Below are positions 1 through 8,339 of a DNA stretch of 64,000 nucleotides, piece after piece; the stretch's first letter is position 1, and every line of letters starts with the position of its first letter. The translations under genes and the position numbers were made by a program. This stretch comes from Paenibacillus dendritiformis (GTDB lineage: Bacteria > Bacillota > Bacilli > Paenibacillales > Paenibacillaceae). The stretch covers positions 2,658,001 through 2,722,000 of the forward strand of contig NZ_OX216966.1 of assembly GCF_945605565.1 (NCBI RefSeq), read 5' to 3'. Below the pieces are notes generated by a model. The model saw nothing but the letters and a program-made list of their open reading frames with translations, was not told the origin of the DNA and searched no databases.

Positions 1-16
1 CCTTTCGTTGTTCTAC

Positions 17-57
17 GGTCTATTATAGACCTGAAATATGACAACCTATGTCATATT
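17..57. promoter_or_regulatory. Two adjacent perfect palindromes
   Basis: GGTCTATTATAGACC (17-31) is a perfect 7-bp dyad around one central base. AATATGACA-N5-TGTCATATT (35-57) is a perfect 9-bp dyad. Neither is followed by a T-run, so repressor operators are more likely than terminators. The target gene is uncertain: the nearest downstream gene starts at 365, and the operators may instead serve a gene to the left of the window. Confidence 0.45.
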
Positions 58-364
58 AAGAACGGCGAAGGAATCTTTTCCATCTTTTCAACTCTGACGT
101 CCGTTAGTTACGCAAGAAAAAGTTATACTGTTGGTCTGATTCGCAGGCATCGCTTTTGGCGAGGGGGAGCGGGCTTCTTGCTGCTCCCTTCGGACTAAAA
201 TGGGTCTGTAGAACTATTTTAGAAAGTCCCAATTATTCCGATGACATCCTATGTAAAAAGCAGGGTATGCAGGGGAATGGCGGAAACGAATACTGTGCCC
301 GGAGATGAGGACTGGACGATAGGGCGCACCCTGCACAATATTATCAAAAGACGGAGGTTCTTTC
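58..364. other. Intergenic region before the RDD gene
   Basis: No gene is supported here. A GGGAGC/GCTCCC hairpin lies near 165-187 without a T-run. A clear ribosome binding site GGAGG (353-357) precedes the ATG at 365. Confidence 0.4.
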
Positions 365-925
365 ATGCACGCAGGTTTTTGGAAACGATTTTTTGCCAAC
401 TTTATTGATGGCTTCATTATTTTTTTTGTTGCTCGTGTTACGGCAATGCTTTTTGGGCTTCTCATCGCAACGTTAATGTTTGAGACGGCTTTCATTCAAT
501 TTTTTTTTGTTAGGTTTGAATACAGAACGGCGGAAATTTTACTCGGCATTTTCTCTCTTACAATAATCTGGGGAAGCGCGCTATGCGTCGTCTGGCTGTA
601 TTACGCCATCATGGAATCCTCTCGCTTCAAAGGAACCCTCGGGAAGCTGGCCTTGGGGATTGCCGTCGTAGACGAACGCTTTGAGAAGGTGTCCTTCGGC
701 CGGGCAAGCGCCAGGTATTGGAGCAAGTGCGTCTCGGTCGTGACGCTCTATATCGGATTTCTCATGGCCGGGTTTACGGAGAAGAAGCAAGCGCTTCATG
801 ATAAGATTGCCAATACCTATGTGGTTAACAAAAATATGCTGGAGATCGGGTACCACAGGCCAGAATCCGTTCAGAACTCTAATGAAGGTCAAGAGCCGCA
901 AGATGGTCTTGGTCCGGCCTACTGA
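365..925 (+). CDS. RDD family membrane protein
   Basis: A 186-residue protein of the RDD family, small integral membrane proteins mostly of unknown transport or ion-related role. The N-terminus has the family pattern of aromatic and Arg residues followed by an Asp at the edge of the first membrane helix (WKRFFANFIDGF). Two further hydrophobic segments lie near residues 55-80 and 125-140. The segment GTLGKLALGIAVVDE near residue 90 matches the conserved family loop. The C-terminal 35 residues are hydrophilic. The ATG at 365 has GGAGG eight bases upstream. It appears monocistronic. The family assignment is fairly safe; no substrate can be inferred. Confidence 0.75.
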   Translation: MHAGFWKRFFANFIDGFIIFFVARVTAMLFGLLIATLMFETAFIQFFFVRFEYRTAEILLGIFSLTIIWGSALCVVWLYYAIMESSRFKGTLGKLALGIAVVDERFEKVSFGRASARYWSKCVSVVTLYIGFLMAGFTEKKQALHDKIANTYVVNKNMLEIGYHRPESVQNSNEGQEPQDGLGPAY

Positions 926-1037
926 AAATCGCAATAAGTATATGAACGTTCCTTCTGCTATAATGAAGCTACTTATTTTTCATCTGCTCCAACGATAGCC
1001 TTACAATTTGCGACAACATCCAAGGAGGAACGGTTCG

Positions 1038-2150
1038 ATGCTGTACACATGCCAGATTGAACTAAATGATATCACCCCGAAAATATGGCGTCAGTTTCAG
1101 TTTCATGCAGATGTCACGTTTGACCAGTTGCACAATATCATTCAGGCCGTCATGGGCTGGGAAAATTATCATTTGTATGAGTTCCGGGTCGGTTCTACAA
1201 GAATCAGCCTGCCGGACCCGAATTTTCCGGATGGAGGAAGACAGCTCAATGCCCGAAAAGAGACGGTCGACCAGCATGTGAATCGGGAGAAGACGGCTTT
1301 TTCCTATTTGTATGATTTCGGCGACGGATGGGAACATACGATTACGGTGATGAACATACAGACAGAGGAGTCGGCCGGCTTGATCCCGCTCTGCCTGAAA
1401 GGAGAGCGCAGTTGTCCGCCGGAAGATGTGGGCGGTGTGCCGGGTTACTGTCATATGGCGGAGGCATTGTCAGACCCCGGACATGAACAGCATGCCATGT
1501 TCAAGGACTGGTTGACGGAAGGATACGATCCTGAGCACTTTTCCTGTGATGAGGTGAATGTGGAGTTGCGGGAGCAGGGCAGCAAGCTGGTTCCCGAATC
1601 ACGCCGGAAGCCGGTGAAGCTAACGAAGGCCGGATTGAACAAGCGCTTGAAGCAGATGAGCCGGGAAGAGCTGATGGAGCTGGTAAAGGACGGCTATAGC
1701 GCGAGCAAAGATATGCAGCGTTTTCTCGCTGCCCGGTTGATCGGAAAAGAGGCGGTGGAGTCGCTTTTTCACGAATGTCGGGATAAGATCAAGCAGGAGT
1801 TTTTCCCTGAGCGCGGTCACGCGAAGCTGCGGCTTCAAGAAGCTAAAAACGCGATCGCCGAGTTCAAGAAATTGACCGGCAGCGTCAAACAGACGCTGGA
1901 GTTGAAGCTCATCTACGTGGAACTATCCGTCTTGTTCTCGAATACGTATGGTGATATCGATGCACGGTTCTATGACCAGCTGATGTCGATGTATGAAGAT
2001 GTCATCGTTATCTTGAATGAACATGAGACCGCCGAGCTGTTCCATGAATATAAGGAACGGATAGAGGCCGCGGCATGGAACGCAGCGGGCTTTGGCTGGG
2101 GCGTTCATGAAGTGATGATGGATCTGTATGACGACATAAGATGGAAATAA
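1038..2150 (+). CDS. Plasmid pRiA4b ORF-3-like family protein
   Basis: A 370-residue protein whose N-terminal ~170 residues match the PRiA4_ORF3 family. It opens YTCQIELNDITPKIWRQF and carries the family signature YLYDFGDGWEHTI near residues 90-102. Members are found on plasmids and in accessory regions of many bacteria and have no established function. The C-terminal ~200 residues are charged, probably helical, and not recognised. The start is the ATG at 1038 because AAGGAGG (1022-1028) lies at good spacing. No operon partner is evident. Confidence 0.75.
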   Translation: MLYTCQIELNDITPKIWRQFQFHADVTFDQLHNIIQAVMGWENYHLYEFRVGSTRISLPDPNFPDGGRQLNARKETVDQHVNREKTAFSYLYDFGDGWEHTITVMNIQTEESAGLIPLCLKGERSCPPEDVGGVPGYCHMAEALSDPGHEQHAMFKDWLTEGYDPEHFSCDEVNVELREQGSKLVPESRRKPVKLTKAGLNKRLKQMSREELMELVKDGYSASKDMQRFLAARLIGKEAVESLFHECRDKIKQEFFPERGHAKLRLQEAKNAIAEFKKLTGSVKQTLELKLIYVELSVLFSNTYGDIDARFYDQLMSMYEDVIVILNEHETAELFHEYKERIEAAAWNAAGFGWGVHEVMMDLYDDIRWK

Positions 2151-2329
2151 TCGAATCAGGAAGCAGGACAGGGCCCGCCTCGCTCGTGAAGAGGGATGGC
2201 GGGCTTATTTGTGTGCTCGGACATCAGTCAGCTTTGAACGGAATTGGGTAATAACCGGCAGGTAAGGAAGAGGCCAATAAAGCGTTGCCCGCCCTCAGGC
2301 AGCGCTTGAGAAAGCGGGCTTCATGCGGT

Positions 2330-2923
2330 TCAAGGTGTGCATAGCCCTTGCAAATGCTGGTCGATAATCGACTCGAGCCGTTCCGCCGGAAGCCGGTCGG
2401 GACGCATCATGCGGTGCATGGCCAGACCGTCGACGAGGGCGTACAGCTTCTCCGCTTCCATATCGGCGTCCAGCCCGGGCTTGGCCAGCTTCTGCTCCAG
2501 CAGCGTGTTGACAACGAATGCCGCTGCCGTGTATATGCCGTCATGCATTTTGTCGCTCAACGCCAGAAGCTCGGGATAAATCAATGCTTTGGCCTGAAAG
2601 GAAAGCCATACCTCCATTTCCATCGTTCTCTCTTCGTCCACCGGCAAAAACTGAAGAAGCAGACGCTTCAAATTCATCAGCACCGGCCCTTCGCCATCCA
2701 TTGCTTCAATCCGCTTCTCGACCCGCTCGATAAAAAGATTCATGCAGAAAGCAAACAACTCCGCCTGAGTGGAGAAATAGTGACGCATCGAGCCGACAGA
2801 CAGACCGGCTTCCCCGGCGATATTGCGGACGGAGGCGCGCTCCAATCCGGAGCGGCGGATGACTCTCAGGGCCGCCTCGGCAACAATATGTCTTTGTTTT
2901 TCATGATCCACGATTTTTGGCAT
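2330..2923 (-). CDS. TetR/AcrR family transcriptional repressor
   Basis: About 197 residues. The N-terminal TetR helix-turn-helix is clear (residues ~5-50, with AGLSVGSMRHYFSTQAELF as recognition helix and following helix). The C-terminal ligand-binding domain resembles the BetI/TetR_C_6 type. The ATG at 2923 (MPKIVDHEKQ) is preferred over the ATG at 2938. It is divergent from the alpha/beta hydrolase gene at 3030. The gap holds two direct copies of a TACAG-YGTGCTA element, so it probably represses both genes. The ligand is unknown. Confidence 0.85.
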   Translation of the reverse strand: MPKIVDHEKQRHIVAEAALRVIRRSGLERASVRNIAGEAGLSVGSMRHYFSTQAELFAFCMNLFIERVEKRIEAMDGEGPVLMNLKRLLLQFLPVDEERTMEMEVWLSFQAKALIYPELLALSDKMHDGIYTAAAFVVNTLLEQKLAKPGLDADMEAEKLYALVDGLAMHRMMRPDRLPAERLESIIDQHLQGLCTP

Positions 2924-2950
2924 AGCTCCATTATACACGCTTTACTTTTT

Positions 2951-2994
2951 TTAATACAGCGTGCTATATTAATTTTTGTTAGTACAGTGTGCTA
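2951..2994. promoter_or_regulatory. Direct repeats, probable TetR operators
   Basis: TTAATACAGCGTGCTA (2951-2966) and TTAGTACAGTGTGCTA (2979-2994) match at 14 of 16 positions and start 28 bp apart. They sit in the divergent gap between the TetR gene and the hydrolase gene. Binding by the TetR protein is an inference from position and spacing. Confidence 0.5.
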
Positions 2995-3029
2995 AAAAGA
3001 AAAGTCATCAGCAAAGGAGCTGTCAACAG

Positions 3030-4055
3030 GTGAAGACCGCAGTCGAGGAAAGCAAGCCAACAAAGAAAAAAAGGGGGAAAACGCTTCTGCTGATCGTACT
3101 GGCGGCGCTGGCGCTCCTCATCGGATTCGGCTTCGTCTATGAGTGGATCGCATCGGAGCAGGCGAGGCGGAATGATCCGCCGCCGGGACAACTGGTTGAT
3201 GTGGGAGGATACCGTCTCCATATCCACAAATTCGGCGCCGGATCGCCGACGATCGTGCTGGAAGCCGGGAGCGGAGAGACAAGCTTGTCCTGGAGAGATA
3301 TCCCGGAGCAATTGGCTGCATACGCCACCGTCGTCAGCTACGACCGGGGCGGCTATGCGTGGAGCGAGCCGGCGAACACGGAGCGAACCGGCGCCAACAT
3401 CGTGCGGGAGCTGCATGCTGCCCTCGAACAAGAAGGGCTCAGCGGTCCTTACATTATGGTCGGCCATTCCTTGGGGGGCATGTACGCCCGGCTGTTCGCC
3501 CAGACGTACCGTGACGAAGTGGCCGGCCTCGTGCTGATCGATGCCCGGCCGGAGAATGATGAGCGTGAGACCCGGGCGATTCTGGAGCGGGAGAACTTCC
3601 AGGGCAATCCCCCTGCGTATGTATTGAAGCTGCTGAAAACGTCGGGAGTTCTGCGCCTGTTCCAGGATGTCCTGCTCGAAGGGCTGGTGGCGAAGGAAGA
3701 TAGAGAGCGGTTCCTGAATGTGATTGCGCAGCCCCATTTTTTCGAAGCCAAAGAAGAGGAAGCGCAACTGGCGGCCGCGACCGAGGACGCGATACGCGGA
3801 CAGCAGTTAGGAGCGCTCCCGGTCCGAATCATTGCCCGGGGGATTCCGCAGAACTATTCCCAAGCGGGCATTTCCCCGGAGGGCGGTCAGAAGATGGAGG
3901 AGATATGGCAGGCCGGACAGCGGGAGATGTTGAACATCTCGACCGACAGCGAGCTTATCGTCGCGAAGAAGAGCGGACATATGGTCATTCATGACGAACC
4001 CGAGCTGGTGGTGGAGGTGATTCGGGGGCTGTTGGAACAAGTCCGGGGCGAGTGA
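3030..4055 (+). CDS. Membrane-anchored alpha/beta hydrolase
   Basis: A 341-residue hydrolase with an N-terminal lysine-rich segment and one membrane helix (residues ~18-40), so the catalytic domain probably lies outside the cell. The nucleophile elbow GHSLGG is near residue 145. The likely catalytic His is in KKSGHMVIHDEPELV near the C-terminus, and an Asp is present in LVLIDARPE. The start is the GTG at 3030, preceded by AAAGGAG (3013-3019). The upstream in-frame ATG at 2976 has no ribosome binding site. It lies divergent from the TetR gene and is probably under its control. The substrate (ester, peroxide or other) cannot be read from sequence. Confidence 0.8.
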   Translation: MKTAVEESKPTKKKRGKTLLLIVLAALALLIGFGFVYEWIASEQARRNDPPPGQLVDVGGYRLHIHKFGAGSPTIVLEAGSGETSLSWRDIPEQLAAYATVVSYDRGGYAWSEPANTERTGANIVRELHAALEQEGLSGPYIMVGHSLGGMYARLFAQTYRDEVAGLVLIDARPENDERETRAILERENFQGNPPAYVLKLLKTSGVLRLFQDVLLEGLVAKEDRERFLNVIAQPHFFEAKEEEAQLAAATEDAIRGQQLGALPVRIIARGIPQNYSQAGISPEGGQKMEEIWQAGQREMLNISTDSELIVAKKSGHMVIHDEPELVVEVIRGLLEQVRGE

Positions 4056-4147
4056 GGCAAGCGAGCCGGCGGGAATACAGTTGATTATATGAAGAAACTC
4101 TGCTCCGATCCGCTCGATGCGATGGTTATGTTACCGGCAAAGACATC

Positions 4148-4171
4148 AATAGTACTAATATAATCTATTGG
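4148..4171. promoter_or_regulatory. Inverted repeat upstream of the RRNPP-like regulator
   Basis: CAATAG (4148-4153) and CTATTG (4166-4171) form a 6-bp dyad with a 12-bp AT-rich spacer. It lies just upstream of the extended -10 at 4181-4189. Position suggests an operator, possibly autoregulatory; this is an inference. Confidence 0.35.
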
Positions 4172-4180
4172 TGTTTTTAT

Positions 4181-4189
4181 GCTATAATA
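4181..4189 (+). promoter_or_regulatory. Extended -10 promoter of the regulator gene
   Basis: TGCTATAAT is a perfect sigma-A extended -10 (TGN-TATAAT). No good -35 is visible, which is usual for extended -10 promoters. It lies about 120 bp upstream of the GTG at 4310, leaving an AT-rich leader. Confidence 0.5.
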
Positions 4190-4309
4190 GTAATATTAGT
4201 TTTTCTAAGATAATGATATGATAGCTATTTCAATAGTTTACAATTCAAAAGTGATGTGATAAATTGAAGATAATCGAAAATTGGTGAAAAAAGGAAGGTG
4301 AAGGCGTGA

Positions 4310-5587
4310 GTGAATAGCGCGACCCTAACGATTGGGGAATCGATACACAAGTATAGGCGCGAGGCCGAGATGACATTAGCGCAGCTATCAGAGCTGAGCG
4401 GCATCCATAAGGGGACCATTTCCAGAATTGAAAATGGTGAGGTCAGGCGGCCTGGATTTGAGACGATACGCCCGCTTGCTGCATCGTTAGGAATACCCTT
4501 CGAGGACATCGTCGAGCGCTACATAGAGATTGAGAAGAGGGCAGATTCCCTGTATACCATTTTGCTGGAAGCCGTTCCGACCGGAGATAGCGGGCTGATT
4601 AGCAAGGTTGCTGTGAAGTTTTTGGAATCGCCAAGCGAAGACAGTTATTGTCTGGTTCACCGACTGTATGAGTTGGCCGATGCCATCGAAGACCGAAAAA
4701 TCCGATTATTATTGTATACCTTGATCACGAACTATTCGCGTGACCACGGAATGATGCCGTTTTTAGCCAAAGGATTACTTCAATCCTACTTCATTGCCCG
4801 AGATGATTTCAGCAGGCTGGAAGCTACTTATCAGGATGGAAGACATATTTTGCACTACACCAATTTCCTGTCCGACGAAGAAAAGCTCACTTTTCATTAC
4901 AAGTTGGGTGTGCATGCTTATAATCTCATGAGGTACGAGGAATGTGTGGAACTGTGCGAGTATATTATTCACAATGACCCGACCCGAAGTGAGGTTAAAG
5001 CAAAAACTCTCTATTTGTTAGGGTTTGCCCATGAGCATTTAGGCGATTACGAAAAGTGGGGGCATTATTTACAGGAGTACGGAACTTATAATCATCCTGG
5101 AGTAGAAGAGAACCGAAAGGTGACAACTGCTATCGTAAAAAGCAGGACAGGTGATTTAGATCCGGCTATTGCGATATTGCAAGAGCTACTCCCCCAAGTG
5201 GCGGATATAAATTTTATTATTATCATCACAAGACTTTTTGAAATTTATTTGGAAACCAACAATAGAAATGCTATTCGAGAACTGCTTAAATATGAAGAAA
5301 GATTAGCGGGCATTCCAGTCACTACACCCATCACCCAACTGCATAAGGCATATTTCTATCGTCTCAAACAACTTGCCTTTATTACAACCGATTTTGATAT
5401 CGCTATGGAGAGTTGCCGAAAAAGCGCCCAAGAATATGCAAAAATATCACGGTTTGATGAGGTTTTTGAATGCCTTAGCATCATAACGAAAGAACTGTTA
5501 AAGAACCAAAGCCTCATCCATGGTGACAATATACGAAAAATTGATAAGCTCTATGATGAGTTAAGATATTATGACAAGGAGGAGTAG
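4310..5587 (+). CDS. XRE-TPR regulator, RRNPP-like peptide receptor
   Basis: A 425-residue protein. Residues ~8-62 form an XRE helix-turn-helix (MTLAQLSELSGIHKGTISRIENG). The remaining ~350 residues are helical repeats of TPR type. This is the architecture of RRNPP receptors (PlcR, NprR, Rgg, AimR and the Paenibacillus AimR-like Alo receptors), which bind short imported peptides. The start is the GTG at 4310 with GGAAGG upstream; the GTG at 4305 runs into a stop. Its stop codon overlaps the ribosome binding site of a 43-codon secreted-peptide gene 5 bases downstream, the typical RRNPP receptor-pheromone arrangement. The XRE-TPR fold is clear; membership of the peptide-sensing group is inferred mainly from the neighbour. 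Confidence 0.75.
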   Translation: MNSATLTIGESIHKYRREAEMTLAQLSELSGIHKGTISRIENGEVRRPGFETIRPLAASLGIPFEDIVERYIEIEKRADSLYTILLEAVPTGDSGLISKVAVKFLESPSEDSYCLVHRLYELADAIEDRKIRLLLYTLITNYSRDHGMMPFLAKGLLQSYFIARDDFSRLEATYQDGRHILHYTNFLSDEEKLTFHYKLGVHAYNLMRYEECVELCEYIIHNDPTRSEVKAKTLYLLGFAHEHLGDYEKWGHYLQEYGTYNHPGVEENRKVTTAIVKSRTGDLDPAIAILQELLPQVADINFIIIITRLFEIYLETNNRNAIRELLKYEERLAGIPVTTPITQLHKAYFYRLKQLAFITTDFDIAMESCRKSAQEYAKISRFDEVFECLSIITKELLKNQSLIHGDNIRKIDKLYDELRYYDKEE

Positions 5588-5592
5588 TATTT

Positions 5593-5724
5593 ATGAAAAA
5601 AAAGTTGATTCCGCTTGTATGTCTCATATTGTCGTTATATGTGGCTGTAGCCCCTCTTCCTGTCCATTCTGATTACACAGAGATCAGGATGTATTCTGGA
5701 AATCCCGAGTGGAGCCCACATTAA
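5593..5724 (+). CDS. Putative Phr/AloP-like signalling peptide precursor
   Basis: A 43-residue product. It opens MKKKLIPLVCLILSLY, a basic start plus hydrophobic core like a Sec signal peptide. A likely cleavage region follows near residues 20-26 (AVAPLPVHS), then a short polar tail ending SGNPEWSPH. The ATG at 5593 is preceded by AAGGAGGAG (5577-5585), which overlaps the stop codon of the regulator, so the two genes are translationally close. A strong terminator follows at 5769-5793. In RRNPP systems such a tail is exported, trimmed to a short peptide and re-imported by Opp to bind the receptor. Which residues form the mature peptide cannot be decided here. Confidence 0.7.
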   Translation: MKKKLIPLVCLILSLYVAVAPLPVHSDYTEIRMYSGNPEWSPH

Positions 5725-5768
5725 CATCTTGATTTCTCTAACAGTTGTGTACTTGAATTTTTTTAGAG

Positions 5769-5793
5769 AGTGCCTTTCGAGGCACTTTTTTTT
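5769..5793 (+). terminator. Rho-independent terminator after the peptide gene
   Basis: The stem AGTGCCT/AGGCACT with a TTCG tetraloop is followed by seven or more T residues. It closes the regulator-peptide transcription unit. Confidence 0.9.
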
Positions 5794-5935
5794 AGGGCCA
5801 TTTTGTAGAAATAAATCGAAAGTTACATGTTTATGAAAATTATGGATATGAGGTAACCTGTCATATAATGGGTACAACAATAATCGACAATCTTGATGAG
5901 ATGTCATCCATGGGCGAAAAGCGAGGTGATTCACG

Positions 5936-6127
5936 TTGTGCCTGTACTACAGCGCGTCTAATGCAAGATTATTCCAAAAAATTCAGCAGCTTAGACATAA
6001 GCTCGTAACGATAGTGAATATGAAGAAAAATTTTACGGACGATGAGGTAGTGAGTGTCAGTCAGGAGCTAGATTATTATCTCGTCGAATTTCAGAGGAAA
6101 ATGCTTCATGAACAAGCGGACAGGTAA
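5936..6127 (+). CDS. Spo0E-like aspartyl-phosphate phosphatase
   Basis: A 63-residue protein matching the Spo0E family of small phosphatases, which dephosphorylate Spo0A~P and delay sporulation. It has the expected two-helix layout, with KIQQLRHKLVTIV in helix 1 and the signature SQELDYYLVEFQRKM in helix 2. The start is the TTG at 5936 with GAGGTGA (5922-5928) upstream. It follows the peptide-signalling pair on the same strand but behind a terminator. The last ~30 codons are duplicated at 7546-7635. Family assignment rests on the SQELD motif and size and is confident. Confidence 0.85.
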   Translation: MCLYYSASNARLFQKIQQLRHKLVTIVNMKKNFTDDEVVSVSQELDYYLVEFQRKMLHEQADR

Positions 6128-6830
6128 CGAATCAGAGGGATAGAGTCGATTCCAGATCAGCATCGCAGCCATACTGGACATCGACTCTGTGTATCGTTTT
6201 ACGTGAGTCGAACTCAAAAGAACTACCCATATAAGTACCATTCGTCAAGCCATGGATAATTCCCGTATGCCTTGCGTATAAATTGGACTGATTGATCAAT
6301 CAGTTCCCATGCTTGCTGATAGAAAGGATATTCGGACAGCTCCAAATGCGGTGTAATCGAATCGCCATTCGGGATGGTACGCATATAGTCTCGAATGCGC
6401 TGCTCCCGCATACTGCCGAACCTGGTCGTGGACAGATAGGCGGAGAGCCATTTGTCATGCGGATAGCTTTTTCCATCCAGTAGGTAGGAGAGCTGGCATA
6501 GCTCCCTGACGATTGTGGCGCAATGCAGGCTTGTGGCGATGTTATCGCCGCGTTTGAGCGGATGCCGTATCCAATCGAGCGTAAGCTGCAGGTTCAGATA
6601 CTTGCCCTTGATTGCGTCCATGGAATCTTGAAAATACGAAGCGGATAACCGGGCTATCATATCCTGGAAGCGCGAGCCGCTGTCATGAACCGGAATGGCC
6701 TGCTGGAATTCCCATGCTTGCGGGTAATTGTTCCCCAGGAAGTATCCCTCCACCATAGCGAACGTCTCCACATGATAATGACCCGCCCAATCCCCGATAG
6801 GCAGAAAAACGCCGTCCTCCCGTGTAATCA
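6030..6830. repeat. Tandem duplication, copy A
   Basis: This segment is nearly identical to about 7543-8339, offset by about 1508 bp. It holds the 3' end of the Spo0E-like gene, the hairpin, and the C-terminal two thirds of a minus-strand nucleotidyltransferase gene. Similarity stops near 6830, where copy B continues into the catalytic N-terminal region. Confidence 0.85.
6142..6188. repeat. Hairpin downstream of the Spo0E-like gene
   Basis: AGAGTCGAT (6142-6150) pairs with ATCGACTCT (6180-6188). There is no strong T-run. The same hairpin recurs at 7650-7696 as part of the local duplication. It may end transcription weakly between convergent genes. Confidence 0.5.
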
Positions 6831-6855
6831 GACGAAAGGAATGATTGGATGTCAA
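6223..6855 (-). pseudogene. Truncated copy of the nucleotidyltransferase gene
   Basis: This 210-codon frame repeats the C-terminal ~200 residues of the intact gene at 7732-8568 with high identity, from LITREDGVFLPIGDWAGHYH to the end DEWYLYG. It lacks the N-terminal domain with the GS-RG-DxD nucleotidyltransferase motif, so it cannot be catalytically active. The first ~8 residues are unrelated sequence. The break may reflect an internal deletion, since an ATGATTGGAT string occurs at both the break and the matching 5' part of copy B. It is most likely a decaying remnant. Confidence 0.8.
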
Positions 6856-6997
6856 TCTTGATTATTGTTGTAATTGTGGGTTTTTGTATTAGTTTTATTC
6901 TACAGCACTCCATTTGGAGAGTTTTAACGGATATAAGTTATACTCTAAAAAAGATAAGAGAGGACAAGAATAACAAATAGTTTTTGGGATTAGAAGG

Positions 6998-7545
6998 ATG
7001 CTGAAATTTATGAATGAAGTTCTCTTTGCATTCCGATCCTGCATTCCCGATTCGCCACATTCGGTTGTGATCGTCATCGCTCTGATGTTACGCACCGATT
7101 ATCTGGGTATGACCTCGGTCAACGGAGATCTTTCTTTATATAGCCGTTGCTATGAGAGTCTGATTCACTTTTTCCGTTCTTCCCTCGTGGTCGCTGGAAT
7201 TGCTTGGGTTGACATGGATTTAGATCGTGAAACGAACGGCTCCTCTTTCTTATGTCAACGACATGGGCGTGTTGATCGGCGATGCGATGAAGCAGATGAA
7301 GGAAGTTCCCCGGATGCCTCGCGTCAAGAAACTCCATCAGGATCTGAGAGTTCTTCCAAGGTAGTGTATATCTCCGGACACCTGTTTGGCGCCATTGGTA
7401 TTCTCATTAGGAACACCGCAGAAGCGGTTTTGTTACCCCTTGTTCATGAGCTAGCAAGATGGGGGGAGACCATTTTTGGTTGGAGCGGCCCTCCCTCTGA
7501 GCGGCAGCTTCCGACAGAAACTCGTATAGGAAGATATATTTCACG
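6998..7545 (+). pseudogene. Degraded DDE transposase remnant
   Basis: The frames here read like the N-terminal half of an IS transposase of the DDE type common in Firmicutes. One frame gives VVIVIALMLRTDYLGMTSV and ESLIHFFRSS. A second frame (from about 7208) gives PLSYVNDMGVLIGDAMKQ and VKKLHQD, the region around a catalytic Asp. Back in the first frame comes VVYISGHLFGAIGILIRNT. At least two frameshifts are therefore present, and the gene ends abruptly where duplication copy B begins. No terminal inverted repeats or target duplication were recognised. Recognition is by family resemblance from memory. Confidence 0.6.
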
Positions 7546-8339
7546 GACGATGAGGTAGTGAGTGTCAGTCAGGAGCTAGATTATTATCTCGTCGAATTTC
7601 AGAGGAAAATGCTTCATGAACAAGCGGACAGGTAACGAATCAGAGGGATAGAGTCGATTCCAGATCAGCATCGCAGCCATACTGGACATCGACTCTGTGT
7701 ATCGTTTTACGTGAATCAAAGTCGAAAAGAACTACCCATATAAGTACCATTCGTCAAGCCATGGATAATTCCCGTATGCCTTGCGTATAAATTGGACTGC
7801 TTGATCAATCAGTTCCCATGCTTGCTGATAGCAAGGATATTCGAACAGCTCCAAATGCGGCGTAATCGGCTCGCCATTCGGGATGGTACGCATATATTCT
7901 CGAATTCGCTGCTCCTGCATACGCCCGAACCTTGTGGTGGACAGATAGGCGGAGAGCCATTTGTCATGCGGATAGCTTTTTCCATCCAGTAGGTAGGAGA
8001 GTTGGCACAGCTCCCTTACGATTGTGGCACAGTGCAGGCTTGTGGCGATGATATCGCCGCGCTTGAGCGGATGCCGCATCCAATCGAGCGTAAGCTGCAG
8101 GTTCAGATACTTGCTCTTGATGGCGTCCATGGAATTTTGAAGATACGAAGCGGATAACCGGGCTATCGTATCCTGGAAGCGCGATCCGCTGTCATGAACC
8201 GGAATGGCCTGCTGGAATTCCCATACTTGCGGGTAATTGTTCCCCAGGAAGTATCCCTCCAACATAGCGAACGTCTCCACATGGTAATGACCCGCCCAAT
8301 CCCCGATTGGCAGAAAAACGCCGTCCTCCCGCGTGATCA
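7543..8339. repeat. Tandem duplication, copy B
   Basis: This is the counterpart of 6030-6830, including the Spo0E tail, the hairpin (7650-7696) and the nucleotidyltransferase C-terminal region. Differences are scattered point changes and small indels. Copy B keeps the complete nucleotidyltransferase gene. Confidence 0.85.
7546..7635 (+). pseudogene. Spo0E-like 3' fragment
   Basis: The last ~30 codons of the Spo0E-like gene (DDEVVSVSQELDYYLVEF onward) are repeated here without start codon or first helix. The fragment is part of duplication copy B and abuts the transposase remnant. It is not expected to be functional. Confidence 0.8.

Noticed and set aside
5635..5934. Minus-strand 99-codon frame opposite the peptide gene
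   Set aside because: It has no ribosome site, spans the terminator and overlaps the better supported peptide gene.
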